Shown: positions 46,192-54,495, counted from the first letter of the stretch. The stretch is 64,000 nt of DNA from NIOZ-UU35 sp964344175 (GCA_964344175.1 CAYFMI010000002.1:23206-87205); one strand, 5' to 3'. Made by a program: numbers and translations. The notes: generated from the letters alone by a model not told the origin.

Positions 46192-46844
46192 GCGATCCAC
46201 TCCCGATAACGGATGAAGTAATTCCAGCCCAAAATCGTCAGCCCCGCCAGCATGAAGAAGTAGCGCAGCAGATCGAAGACAGGATGGGGGAAGGTGTAGA
46301 CCAGCACGCCGATGGGCAGGTAGCCAAACCACAAACTGAATTTGAGAAATTTTTCCAGGAGGGTGTCGCCATGCAGGACAAAGGCGAAAAGGAAAAAGCC
46401 CAAATAGCTGCTGTGGAATTTGAGCTGGCTCCAGATCATGCGGTTTTGCAGATCATCCAAAGCGATTGGGAGGCCGTTGAGCGCGGTGGTGAGTTGAGTC
46501 AGCAGGTCGTGATTTTCATGCAGGTCAAGATAAGCAGTGATCAACAGCGCGCCCAAGGCGGCCGCGACCAGCCAGACGGTGTCTTCGTTCCACAGGTCAA
46601 TCGCCAGGAAGATGAAGGCGGCGGTGTAGAACATGAGGAAGAGATTGTCGAAGGTCAGGATGACGCGCAAGGGCGTTTCCGCAGCGATGATATTGCGGGT
46701 GTAGCTTTCAATATCAGAAACAATTTCAAAATTCTGGGCGGTGACGCCGCCGCTGAAAAGGGATGTCGTCAACATCCCCGCCAGCATGAGCGCGGCGGCG
46801 AAGGCGGGGAAGGCGATGTACTTGTAAACTTGTGATTTGATCAT
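46188..46844 (-). CDS. Membrane protein of unknown function
   Basis: 218 residues from the ATG at 46844 with an AAGGAG site. About six helices are visible, including FPAFAAALMLAGMLTTSLF near the N-terminus. No known family is recognised. The start overlaps the end of the F420-type reductase gene's downstream spacer by none, but lies 11 bases past its stop; the end overlaps the Tat nitroreductase start, so translation is likely coupled. It may anchor the exported nitroreductase, which is inference. Confidence 0.7.
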   Translation of the reverse strand: MIKSQVYKYIAFPAFAAALMLAGMLTTSLFSGGVTAQNFEIVSDIESYTRNIIAAETPLRVILTFDNLFLMFYTAAFIFLAIDLWNEDTVWLVAAALGALLITAYLDLHENHDLLTQLTTALNGLPIALDDLQNRMIWSQLKFHSSYLGFFLFAFVLHGDTLLEKFLKFSLWFGYLPIGVLVYTFPHPVFDLLRYFFMLAGLTILGWNYFIRYREWIA

Positions 46845-46854
46845 GATTTTCTCC

Positions 46855-47334
46855 TTAGATATCAAAAGATAACCAGCTTTTCCACCCGCTCCTTGTCACA
46901 TCTCCTTGGACAAGGAAAACGGGGTATTTGTGGGCGATTTTTTGCATATCCGCCAGTGTGGCGGTTCCATCCACGCCAAAAAAGAGGCGGGCGGATTCTT
47001 CGGCACTGTGCGTGAAAGCGCGTTTCTGGATGTAGGCGAACAGGATCGGCGCTTTTTCTTCGTTCGGGAGTTCTCGCACTTGAACAACCTGCCGCGCGCC
47101 TGAATGAATGACGATTTTTCCATCAGCAGCACGGACGTTCCTGACCCAATTTGATTCCCCGCCCAACGAAACCAGGTATGATTTTCCATCATGGTAAGTG
47201 AGCGAGATGGAAGTTCGGATAGGCTCTCCCGTTCGTCTTCCAGGGACTTCGATTGTGATCGTGCGCGAGGTAAAGCCCAACGCGGTGAACCAGGGGATGG
47301 CTTTGTTCTGAATCCAGGCAATCAATCGAGACAT
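46855..47334 (-). CDS. F420H2-dependent quinone/nitro reductase (DDN-like)
   Basis: 159 residues of the deazaflavin-dependent nitroreductase family. Seen are the N-terminal PWFTALGFTSRTITIEVPGR, TSISLTYHDGKSYLVSLGGE and WVRNVRAADG, matching the split-barrel F420-binding core. F420 use is inferred from the family. It is the first gene of the operon with the membrane protein, the Tat nitroreductase, the DUF418-like protein and the deaminase. An AAAGGT site precedes the ATG. Confidence 0.85.
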   Translation of the reverse strand: MSRLIAWIQNKAIPWFTALGFTSRTITIEVPGRRTGEPIRTSISLTYHDGKSYLVSLGGESNWVRNVRAADGKIVIHSGARQVVQVRELPNEEKAPILFAYIQKRAFTHSAEESARLFFGVDGTATLADMQKIAHKYPVFLVQGDVTRSGWKSWLSFDI

Positions 47335-47404
47335 TTCGCTACCTTTTCAACCAATTGTCTGATGCGTAAGAATGCCAATTGAGCAGGTTTTTCATATTTT
47401 ATTC

Positions 47405-47548
47405 TAGCTGCCGGACAGTTTCATCGAAAAGGACGCGGATGAACGCGGAAAACGCTAAAAATAGGTCGAATATTTAGTTTTTTGAACAGCATATCCTTCA
47501 ACTATCCGCGTTTTTTTTGCCTCCAATTTATAAGTGTCCGGTAGCTAG
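47405..47548. mobile_element. MITE-like element, family B, copy 1 (144 bp)
   Basis: The left end TAGCTGCCGGACAGT and the right end (reverse complement TAGCTACCGGACACT, read from 47547) match over 13 of 15 bases. The flanks TATTTTATTC (47395-47404) and TTTTTTATTC (47549-47558) agree in 9 of 10 positions, as a target duplication would. No transposase is encoded. Insertion shortened the adjacent PPOX-fold gene's original end and now supplies its final six codons and stop. Confidence 0.7.
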
Positions 47549-48043
47549 TTTTTTATTCCACAATTTTTTTGTAAGCCCGCCGATCTGCACCGGCTCCATG
47601 CGTGTGAACTTGATCTCGCGCACCATGCGCATATTGCGCCACATCAGCTTATGCCCCTGGGTGAAACGCACCCGCCGCACCCGCCGCTGCCAGCGTGCGA
47701 TTTCCGCTTCGGTGGCCGGACGCAACTCTCCGGCGATCCCGTACAGGCGCACGGCGGGGGGGCTGCCGAATTCGCCGCGCAACAGAGAGCGCAGCCAAAA
47801 ACCGACGCCGCTGTCCACCGCCAGCACGCAAACCTGCTGGTTTGCTACCAAATTACGCGGCAGTTGCCTGGGGAATTCTTCGAAATACACCCCGCGGCCC
47901 GGTTCGCCCAAAATCAGGGAGCCGATGGGAGTGATATGCGGCGCGCTGTTTTCATCTACCGTAGCGATGGCGTAATGGAAGGAAGAACGAAACGAACGCT
48001 TGAAAAGCTGCTTGATTTCTGTCCAATTGTCTGTAATGTGCAT
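47528..48043 (-). CDS. PPOX-fold (pyridoxamine 5'-phosphate oxidase-like) flavoprotein
   Basis: 171 residues from the ATG at 48043; the longer frame overlaps the TetR gene and is not credible. The split-barrel segment HYAIATVDENSAPHITPIGSL is typical of FMN- or F420-binding PPOX-like proteins. The last residues (LATGHL) and the stop come from the MITE at 47405-47548; without it the protein would end in LWNKI. The change adds only a few residues and need not harm function. It probably forms an operon with the TetR gene 13 bases upstream. Confidence 0.82.
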   Translation of the reverse strand: MHITDNWTEIKQLFKRSFRSSFHYAIATVDENSAPHITPIGSLILGEPGRGVYFEEFPRQLPRNLVANQQVCVLAVDSGVGFWLRSLLRGEFGSPPAVRLYGIAGELRPATEAEIARWQRRVRRVRFTQGHKLMWRNMRMVREIKFTRMEPVQIGGLTKKLWNKKLATGHL

Positions 48044-48056
48044 CTTCTTCACTTGT

Positions 48057-48743
48057 TTACGCGCCCATGCGTTTGAGCATGGCGCGGATTTCGGCCTCGA
48101 AAAAAGTATCCACGCTGATTTCTTCCGGGAAGGCCGTAAAATGACCATTGAGTTCCAGCGAAACCATGCCGTGGATCTGCGACCAGCTCGCCATGGCAAA
48201 CTGGATAACAGCCGGGTCGCCCTGATACTCGAATTTTTCAATCCAGGCCCGGATCATCTCCGGCGTGGAGGGGAGAACCCCTTCCGCTATGATCGCGCCA
48301 TCTTGCCAGGCGTTATGAAGTACGCCGATCAACACAGACATATTCCCGGCGGCTGCCGGGCCGGTGATTTCCATGGGGGCCTGGTAGCCGGGAATCGGTG
48401 TTCCGAAGATCAGGTTATATTCCTCGGGGTGCGCCAGCGCCCAATTTCTGTAGGCATGCGCGGAAGAGATGATCCGCTCCGTGTGCGGCGCATCTTGAAG
48501 GTGAACTTGCGAGGCGCGCAGCGCTTCTCCCAGCGAATTGTAGGCATCCACAATCAGCGCGGTGACCAGGTCGTCGCGGCTGGGGAAGTAATTGTAGATC
48601 GCCGGAGCGGTGATTTCCAACTCGCGCGCAATCGCCCGCAGCGAGAGTGCCGCCGCGCCGCGCGCCGCGATTTGCTTCCGGGCTGTTTCTTTGATGGCGG
48701 CGGGCAAATCGGGGTGTTGTTGGCTTTGTTTGGGACGAACCAT
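48057..48743 (-). CDS. TetR/AcrR-family transcriptional regulator
   Basis: 228 residues with an AAGGAG site. The N-terminal HTH is clear (AALSLRAIARELEITAPAIYNYFPSRDDLV), with a TetR_C_33-like ligand domain after it. It lies directly upstream of the PPOX gene and downstream of a perfect inverted repeat, so autoregulation of this two-gene operon is likely. The ligand is unknown. Confidence 0.92.
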   Translation of the reverse strand: MVRPKQSQQHPDLPAAIKETARKQIAARGAAALSLRAIARELEITAPAIYNYFPSRDDLVTALIVDAYNSLGEALRASQVHLQDAPHTERIISSAHAYRNWALAHPEEYNLIFGTPIPGYQAPMEITGPAAAGNMSVLIGVLHNAWQDGAIIAEGVLPSTPEMIRAWIEKFEYQGDPAVIQFAMASWSQIHGMVSLELNGHFTAFPEEISVDTFFEAEIRAMLKRMGA

Positions 48744-48753
48744 GAAAAGCTCC

Positions 48754-48789
48754 TTAACTAAACGGCGTAAATATACAGTGTTTAGTTAA
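48754..48789. promoter_or_regulatory. TetR operator: perfect 10-bp inverted repeat
   Basis: TTAACTAAAC (48754-48763) and its exact complement GTTTAGTTAA (48780-48789) are separated by 16 bases. It sits ten bases upstream of the TetR start codon and covers its likely -10 region. Confidence 0.75.
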
Positions 48790-48936
48790 TTCTGTCAAGA
48801 GTTTGTGCCTGCCCGATAATGCAAATCTCTTGGGTTCTCTGGGAATCTCTGTAGTGGGTGTCCGCATTTTGGGTTGGTCGGAGAGCATGGTAAGATTCCA
48901 ACATTGGCTGCCGCGCATAACCCACAAGGATCGAAA

Positions 48937-49563
48937 GTGCCCTTCGACAACTTGATGAATTCCCCTTTACCGACTTATAACACCCTCACCAAACTCTTTG
49001 AGGCCATGATGCAGATGACGAACGATCCCCTGGCGAATGCCGGGACGAATGTGGTCATCAGCCGCGGCAATCCCGAAGCCGGGATTCTCATCATTGGTGA
49101 GGCCCCGGGACCGCAGGAAAACATCCAGGGCAAACCCTTCGTCGGGCGCGCCGGGCAACTCCTCGATCAGATTTTGCGCGCCGTGGATTTTGATCCCGAT
49201 AAGGATGTTTTTATCGCCAATTCGGTTTTCCGCATGCCCCCCGGCGAGGGCGGCAAGGCCTTCCGCAAACCGACCACCGAAGAGATCAATTATTATCGCA
49301 AGTATGTGCTGGAGATCATCCGCCTGGTGGACCCAAAAATTATGCTGTTGACCGGCAATGTGGCCTGCCAGTCGATTTTGAATCAAACCGGGATTACGCG
49401 GCTGCGCGGGGAATGGATTTTGAAAGAGGGCAGGTGGGTGATGCCGGTGTTTCATCCTTCGTATTTGCTGCGCAACCCGGCGCGCACCCCCGGCTCGCCG
49501 AAAGCCCTGATGTGGGATGACATCCGCGCCGTGCGCCAGAAATACGATCAGGTGACCCCCTGA
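48937..49563 (+). CDS. Family-4-type uracil-DNA glycosylase-like protein lacking Fe-S cysteines
   Basis: 208 residues from the GTG at 48937, which has AAGGA at the right distance. UDG folds remove uracil from DNA. GEAPGPQEN (54-62), GKPFVGRAGQLLDQIL and HPSYLLR (His about 173) match family 4/5 motifs. The four cysteines that bind the 4Fe-4S cluster in family 4 are absent: the N-terminal pair aligns with Met27 and Asp30, and the second pair is replaced in NSVFRMPPG and EINYYRKYVLEI. It may be a cluster-free variant or have another activity. The stop is directly followed by the next start. Confidence 0.8.
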   Translation: MPFDNLMNSPLPTYNTLTKLFEAMMQMTNDPLANAGTNVVISRGNPEAGILIIGEAPGPQENIQGKPFVGRAGQLLDQILRAVDFDPDKDVFIANSVFRMPPGEGGKAFRKPTTEEINYYRKYVLEIIRLVDPKIMLLTGNVACQSILNQTGITRLRGEWILKEGRWVMPVFHPSYLLRNPARTPGSPKALMWDDIRAVRQKYDQVTP

Positions 49564-50040
49564 ATGTCCGAGAAGCCCCCTCCCTACTTCAAAGGCGCGC
49601 TTTGGCTTGGGTTGGTCATTCTAATCCCTTGCGCTGTTCTATTGAATAAAGCCCTGACCGCCGATGCCGCAGATTTGGACGGCCCCAAATGGGTCGGTGT
49701 GGCTTTTATGTTGATGTTCGTCAACGCGGGTCTGACGGTGCTGTTTCTGGACATCTGCTTCAACCCGCTGCGGGAAAATACCTGGTTTGCCTATTTCCAT
49801 CTCAGCGTGTTGCTTTCCATCCCGTTGATTTTTGTCGTGCTGTTGAACTGGATCGCCTTTTGGCCGGGTGAGCGCGAATTCAGCGGTGGTGTAGCAGTTC
49901 CCTTTTTTGCCGTTTCGTTTGGCGGCGCCGATGCTCTGCTGGGGCGCATCCTGTTCGGGATTCCGGCGCTAATCTTAGATTTTATTGCAGGCGTTTCAAT
50001 CGTTGCAGTTGTGAGTAATCATTTTGGCAAAGAAATATAA
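49564..50040 (+). CDS. Small integral membrane protein of unknown function
   Basis: 158 residues starting the base after the UDG-like stop. Four hydrophobic segments are visible (GALWLGLVILIPCAVLL, WVGVAFMLMFVNAGLTVLFL, LSVLLSIPLIFVVLLNWIAF and the C-terminal helix). No family is recognised. It is probably translated by coupling with the UDG-like gene. Confidence 0.65.
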   Translation: MSEKPPPYFKGALWLGLVILIPCAVLLNKALTADAADLDGPKWVGVAFMLMFVNAGLTVLFLDICFNPLRENTWFAYFHLSVLLSIPLIFVVLLNWIAFWPGEREFSGGVAVPFFAVSFGGADALLGRILFGIPALILDFIAGVSIVAVVSNHFGKEI

Positions 50041-50062
50041 ACACCTTATAGAGAATAATCAG

Positions 50063-50803
50063 ATGGACATTTTAGTTTTATATCAAGGCACTTATGGTCA
50101 GCGGATTGCTGATCACGTGAAGCTGCGGGCTCCTGATGCCTGGCAGATAAAAACGCTCATCTTGCCAGATGCTTTGCCTGTCATTGTGGATGAGCCTGAG
50201 GAGTTCCTGCCCGATGATTTTCCGGCGGCGGACCTGCTGCTTTTCCTGGCTGAAACTTCTCAAGCTGCCCAGTTGATGCCGGGAGCTGTCCGGCTGAGCG
50301 GAGCTTGCGCGGTCGTTGCTCCGATTGATAATAATGCCTGGATTCCTTCCGGTCTGCGGCTCCAGTTGAGCCGAGAGTTGAGTTCTTCTTCCGCAGTGGC
50401 TGTCTTCCCGGAACCTTTTTGCACGCTCACCGAAGAGATGATCGACGAACAGGCTGACTTGACCTCCAAGCAAGTAAAAGTTCTGAGAAATTTCTTGAGT
50501 TATTTTGGACGGCCCCGTATTGGCATCACCCTGAATGATGATGAAACGATTGCGGAGGTGCTCATTGAGCGCGGTGCGGCCTGTGGCTCCAGCCAATATG
50601 CGGCTGAGCGCCTGCGCGGGATGCCTGCGTCTGAAGCTGTACCCCAGGGCGGGTTGATCTGTCTCCATTATCCCTGCCTGGCTTCCATGAAGCCGACCCG
50701 GCCTAAGGATGGCGTCGAGAATCTGATGCACCTTTCGGGCATCATTTTCAATGAGGAATTGACAAAAGCATTACAGACGGCTGGCGGGAAAACCGAAACG
50801 TAG
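50063..50803 (+). CDS. DUF166-family protein
   Basis: 246 residues from the ATG at 50063 (MDILVLYQGTYGQRIADHV); the frame is open upstream but overlaps the previous gene. It fits DUF166, a family known mainly from archaea and once proposed to be a thymidylate-synthase-like protein. Some DUF166 proteins carry a CxxC cluster early on; here only scattered cysteines are found (GAC, CGSS). The role is unknown. It lies between the UDG-like and amidotransferase genes. Confidence 0.7.
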   Translation: MDILVLYQGTYGQRIADHVKLRAPDAWQIKTLILPDALPVIVDEPEEFLPDDFPAADLLLFLAETSQAAQLMPGAVRLSGACAVVAPIDNNAWIPSGLRLQLSRELSSSSAVAVFPEPFCTLTEEMIDEQADLTSKQVKVLRNFLSYFGRPRIGITLNDDETIAEVLIERGAACGSSQYAAERLRGMPASEAVPQGGLICLHYPCLASMKPTRPKDGVENLMHLSGIIFNEELTKALQTAGGKTET

Positions 50804-50819
50804 AGGTTACAGAAAATAT

Positions 50820-51524
50820 ATGCAAATCGGCATCCTAAATGCTTTCCCTCCCGATTACGTCCTCAGCGGTTGCGACACGCCGGTCGACGCTTATATCCGC
50901 TTCTTGGAACTGGCTCAGCCGCCCTTTGAATATACCGGTTTTGATGTCGCCGAAGGCCGGTTCCCCGATGCGCCCGAAGTCTGCGACGCTTACCTGATCA
51001 CCGGCAGCCCCATGGGAGTTTATGATCCAGACCCGTGGATTGCTGAACTGGGGGATTTTATCCGCGCCGCCTATGCGGCAGGGAAGAAGCTGGTTGGTAT
51101 TTGCTTTGGGCACCAGATGCTGGCGCACGCCCTGGGCGGGCACAGCGCCAAATCAGAGAAAGGCTGGGGGCTGGGGTTAAAGCAATTCGATGTGGGTGTG
51201 CGCAAACCCTGGATGACGGCAGCGCTGGGCCAGTTCTCTTTGCATTTTGTGCATCAAGATCAAGTCATCCAACTGCCGCCAGGAGCGGAACTGCTCGGGG
51301 GCAACGAGTTCTGCCCCAACTTGTTCTTCACCATCGAAAATCGAGTATTGGGCATTCAAGGACATCCGGAGTTCAACGCAGAAGTGATGGGCGAAATCAT
51401 TTCCTCGCGCATAGGCATCTTCGGTGAGCATCTGGCGAGTGCTGCGGTGCGCGCTATCGAAAGCGGAAGCCCGGATAACCAGACCATAGCGGAATGGATC
51501 GCGAATTTCCTCTTGACAAAATGA
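50820..51524 (+). CDS. Class I glutamine amidotransferase (GMP synthase-like)
   Basis: 234 residues. The nucleophile elbow is GICFGHQM (Cys about 98), and the His/Glu pair is in GIQGHPEFN. N-terminal YLITGSPMGVYD is typical of the GuaA-like stand-alone group. Such proteins release ammonia from glutamine, or act on gamma-glutamyl compounds. The partner is not clear. It follows the DUF166 gene by 16 bases, and the PadR promoter overlaps its 3' end. Confidence 0.88.
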   Translation: MQIGILNAFPPDYVLSGCDTPVDAYIRFLELAQPPFEYTGFDVAEGRFPDAPEVCDAYLITGSPMGVYDPDPWIAELGDFIRAAYAAGKKLVGICFGHQMLAHALGGHSAKSEKGWGLGLKQFDVGVRKPWMTAALGQFSLHFVHQDQVIQLPPGAELLGGNEFCPNLFFTIENRVLGIQGHPEFNAEVMGEIISSRIGIFGEHLASAAVRAIESGSPDNQTIAEWIANFLLTK

Positions 51525-51553
51525 ACAATGTAATATATAAATATTTATATATT
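51513..51553 (+). promoter_or_regulatory. PadR gene promoter with overlapping palindrome
   Basis: TTGACA (51513-51518) and TATAAA (51536-51541) are 17 bases apart. A perfect 22-base palindrome built on AATATATAAAT (51532-51553) covers the -10 box, a natural PadR autoregulatory operator. The start codon is at 51565. Confidence 0.7.
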
Positions 51554-51564
51554 GGAAGTGATCT

Positions 51565-52113
51565 ATGCTGAAATACGTGCTGCTGGGATTTTTAAACTAC
51601 ACCCCCATGACGGGCTATGAACTCAAACAGTTCATGGATGAGTCCACGGCCAACTTCTGGCATGCGAAGCAGAGCCAGATATACACCACGCTCAAAAAGC
51701 TGGCAGAAGGCGGCCTGCTGAAATCGCACATCGAGGCCCAGGAGAGCCGCCCCGACCGGCGCGTCTACGAAATCACCCCCGCAGGGCGCGCTGACCTGGC
51801 AGACTGGCTGGCGCAGCCCGAAACCGAGTTGCAGCAGCGCAAAGAGAGTCTGCTGGTAAAACTCTTCTTTTCGGCAGGCAGCGACAAAGAAAAGATGCTC
51901 ACCCAACTGCGCCTGCTGCGCGACTTGCACCAGCGTAAGATGGAACATTACCAGACCGCCACCCACGCCTTCATCCGACAAGTTGCTGAGGGAATGCCGC
52001 AGCTCGAAAAAGACGCCGAGTTGTGGGATGCCACGCGCCGTTTCGGTGTGCTCTTCGAAGAGATGTTCGTCCGTTGGCTGGATGAAACCATTGAACGAGT
52101 GGAGCAGTGGTAA
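51565..52113 (+). CDS. PadR-family transcriptional regulator
   Basis: 182 residues. The winged helix is in residues 1-80 (LLGFLNYTPMTGYELKQF, FWHAKQSQIYTTLKKLAEGG, RVYEITPAGRADLADWL). A C-terminal dimerisation helix (about 110-180) follows. It probably represses itself through the palindrome at its promoter and may control the phytoene-desaturase-like gene at 52375. It is similar in plan to the PadR at 54552. Confidence 0.92.
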   Translation: MLKYVLLGFLNYTPMTGYELKQFMDESTANFWHAKQSQIYTTLKKLAEGGLLKSHIEAQESRPDRRVYEITPAGRADLADWLAQPETELQQRKESLLVKLFFSAGSDKEKMLTQLRLLRDLHQRKMEHYQTATHAFIRQVAEGMPQLEKDAELWDATRRFGVLFEEMFVRWLDETIERVEQW

Positions 52114-52211
52114 CAGCGTGGTGACGGTCACTTTCAAAATGACTGTCACTACTGGGTAACTGCTTTTTTTTGTCTATTAGTATAAAAAATTATATATTAT
52201 TTATTGATTAT

Positions 52212-52351
52212 TAGATGCCTGACACTTTTGTTTTTGGACGCTGATTCACGCAGATAACCATGATTTTTTGTTTCGACTTCACTGTTTTTTCTTTTATCAG
52301 CGATAATCAGCGTGAATCTGCGTCCTATTTATTAAACTGTCAGGTGGCTAG
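52212..52351. mobile_element. MITE-like element, family B, copy 2 (140 bp)
   Basis: The left end TAGATGCCTGACA and the right end (reverse complement TAGCCACCTGACA) match over 10 of 13 bases. Exact 9-base direct repeats ATTGATTAT flank the element (52203-52211, 52352-52360). Further in, GGACGCTGATTCACGCAGAT pairs with a near-complement, so the whole element can fold into a long hairpin. No open reading frame. It lies between the PadR gene and the FAD-enzyme gene, close to the latter's ribosome site. Confidence 0.75.
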
Positions 52352-52374
52352 ATTGATTATATAAGGAGATCAAA

Positions 52375-54474
52375 ATGTCTACCGAAAAATACGATGTCGT
52401 CGTCATTGGCGCGGGGCTGGGCGGATTATCGTCCGCGGCTTACCTGGCGAAAGCTGGAAAGAAGGTACTCATCCTCGAACATCACAGCGTGCCGGGCGGG
52501 TATGCCCATGAATTCCGGCGCGGTAAATATCGCTTCGAAGTTGCCTTACATGCCATCGATGGCGCCGGGCCGGGCGGCTGGGCGTACCCCGTACTCAAAG
52601 AATTGGAGGTGCTGGAACGCGTTCCTTTCCACCGTATGGACCCCTTCTACACGGTGCGCTACCCCGGACATGAGATCACCGCTCATGCCGACCCGGTGGC
52701 GTATGAAGCTGAACTCATCCGCAATTTTCCTCATGAGAAGGAGGGCCTCCGCGCCATGATCGCCGAGATGATCGAGATCTACTGGCAGGTGCGCCGCTTT
52801 GGTGAAGATGCCCGCATCGGCACGCGCCCGCCTCTCGAAGAAATGCCTGCCAAATACGGCAAGATGCTCTCGGTGATGGAATCCAGTTGGGAAGATTTCA
52901 TGGCCCAGTTCATCAGCGATGAACAACTCAAAGCGGTTTTTTCAACGCTGTGGGGCTACTACGGCCTGCCGCCCGGCCAACTTAACGCCGCGGCTTTCAT
53001 CTTCCCCTGGGTCAGTTATCATCTTTTCGGGGCCTATTACCCCGTAAGCGGCAGCATGGCGATGAGCCGGGCCATCGAAGCCTTCATCAAGGAGCACGGC
53101 GGCGAGATCCGTTATCGCCAGACCGTCAACAAGATCGAAGTTCGCGAGGGCAAAGCCGTGGCCGTGGAAACAGAAAAGGGTCTGCGCGCCGAAGCCGATG
53201 TAGTAATCAGCAACGCCAACGCCCCCGATACGCTGTTCAAATTTGTGGGGCGCGAACACCTTCCTGCGCAGTATGCCGCCCAAATCGAGTCCGCCCCGCC
53301 TGCCATCTCCAACCTGGTTGTCTACCTCGGTTTGGATCGCGATCTCAAAGCTGAGGGCTGGCCGCATCATGAAATCTTCATCAATGAGAGCTACCAGGCG
53401 GAGGCCGATTATCAGGCTGTTTTAGATGGGAAGTTCGATCAAACCGGCATTTCGATCACCCATTACGATCAGGTGGACCCGACCTGCTCGCCCGCGGGTG
53501 GCTCTGTTCTAGGGATTTTCTCTTTGGCCCATTGGGATAGTTTTGATCAATGGGGCACGCGCGGCAACTTGGCGGACTACGGTAAAAATCCGCAGTACCT
53601 GGAATTGAAGGAGGCTGCCGCCGAAGAACTGATTGGGCGCGCCGAAAAGCTGATCCCCGGCTTGAGGGAAGCGATAAAATATAAGGAAATCGGCACCCCG
53701 CTGACCAACTGGCGGTACAGCCGCAACCCCGGCGGCAGCATCTATGGCACCGAGCAGTCGGTGGAGAATATGTACTTCAACCGCCTGAACGCTGCCACCC
53801 CGATCGAGAATCTCTTTTTGGCGGGGGCCTGGACCTTTGCGGGCGGGATGAGCGCCGCCCTGATGTCGGGGCGTGAGACGGCGGCGCGGGTGCGCGGCTA
53901 TCTGGACGATGAGGAGGTAGTTTTGATGGCGGGCGTGGATGTGGAAGCCTCACCCCCATCCCCTCTCCCTGAGGAAGAGGGGCATAGGGATGCAGTTGGT
54001 CAACTTCCCGCGCTGACGCTCAAAGCCGCTGGCTCCGGGCGGGAGATTGCTCTCAACGAGATCGGTCAGCCCGTCGTGCTGCTCTTCCACACGCAGGAGA
54101 CGGCGGATCAGGCTGCGAAGGTCAACGCCAAAATTCGTGAAAATGCGTGCTACGCCACCGCCGACAAGCTGATGATCGCCAACGTGGTGGATTTGCACGC
54201 TGTGCCGAAACTATTTCGCAACTTTGCCGAACGCGCCATGAAAAGTTCCTACGAGGAAGCCGCCGAGGGACTGCCCGCGGGCTATGCCCCCGAGGATTAT
54301 GTCATCATCCTGCCCGATTGGGACGGGAGCGTGACCCGGGCTGTCGGCCTGAAGGATGTTAGCCAGGCCGCGGGCGTGGTTGTGATCGATGCGGCGGGAA
54401 ACTTGCTCGGCGTGCATCAAGAGGATGACGCGCTCAATCAAACGCTGACTTCATTGGGGATGTTGCAATTATAG
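52375..54474 (+). CDS. Phytoene-desaturase/CrtISO-like FAD enzyme with C-terminal thioredoxin-like domain
   Basis: 699 residues. Residues 1-520 are an FAD oxidoreductase of the phytoene desaturase / carotenoid isomerase / retinol saturase group (VVIGAGLGGLSSAAYLAKAG at the N-terminus, EHHSVPGGYAHEF, and a C-terminal LFLAGAWTFAGGMSAALMSG). A linker rich in Pro and Glu (about 523-540) is encoded by a REP-like hairpin (53957-53992). Residues about 545-699 resemble a thioredoxin fold of the peroxiredoxin-like type (PVVLLFHTQE, VVVIDAAGNLLGVHQ) without a CxxC. The fusion is unusual. No carotenoid genes are near. An AAGGAG site precedes the ATG. Confidence 0.82.
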   Translation: MSTEKYDVVVIGAGLGGLSSAAYLAKAGKKVLILEHHSVPGGYAHEFRRGKYRFEVALHAIDGAGPGGWAYPVLKELEVLERVPFHRMDPFYTVRYPGHEITAHADPVAYEAELIRNFPHEKEGLRAMIAEMIEIYWQVRRFGEDARIGTRPPLEEMPAKYGKMLSVMESSWEDFMAQFISDEQLKAVFSTLWGYYGLPPGQLNAAAFIFPWVSYHLFGAYYPVSGSMAMSRAIEAFIKEHGGEIRYRQTVNKIEVREGKAVAVETEKGLRAEADVVISNANAPDTLFKFVGREHLPAQYAAQIESAPPAISNLVVYLGLDRDLKAEGWPHHEIFINESYQAEADYQAVLDGKFDQTGISITHYDQVDPTCSPAGGSVLGIFSLAHWDSFDQWGTRGNLADYGKNPQYLELKEAAAEELIGRAEKLIPGLREAIKYKEIGTPLTNWRYSRNPGGSIYGTEQSVENMYFNRLNAATPIENLFLAGAWTFAGGMSAALMSGRETAARVRGYLDDEEVVLMAGVDVEASPPSPLPEEEGHRDAVGQLPALTLKAAGSGREIALNEIGQPVVLLFHTQETADQAAKVNAKIRENACYATADKLMIANVVDLHAVPKLFRNFAERAMKSSYEEAAEGLPAGYAPEDYVIILPDWDGSVTRAVGLKDVSQAAGVVVIDAAGNLLGVHQEDDALNQTLTSLGMLQL
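53957..53992. repeat. REP-like palindrome inside the FAD-enzyme gene
   Basis: CCCCTCT (53960-53966) pairs with AGAGGGG (53976-53982), and the outer CATCCC pairs with GGGATG (53987-53992). Such short palindromes are usually intergenic. Here it is in frame and codes for a Pro/Glu-rich linker between two domains. Confidence 0.55.
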
Positions 54475-54495
54475 TGGCGCATACTGTGTATTTCC

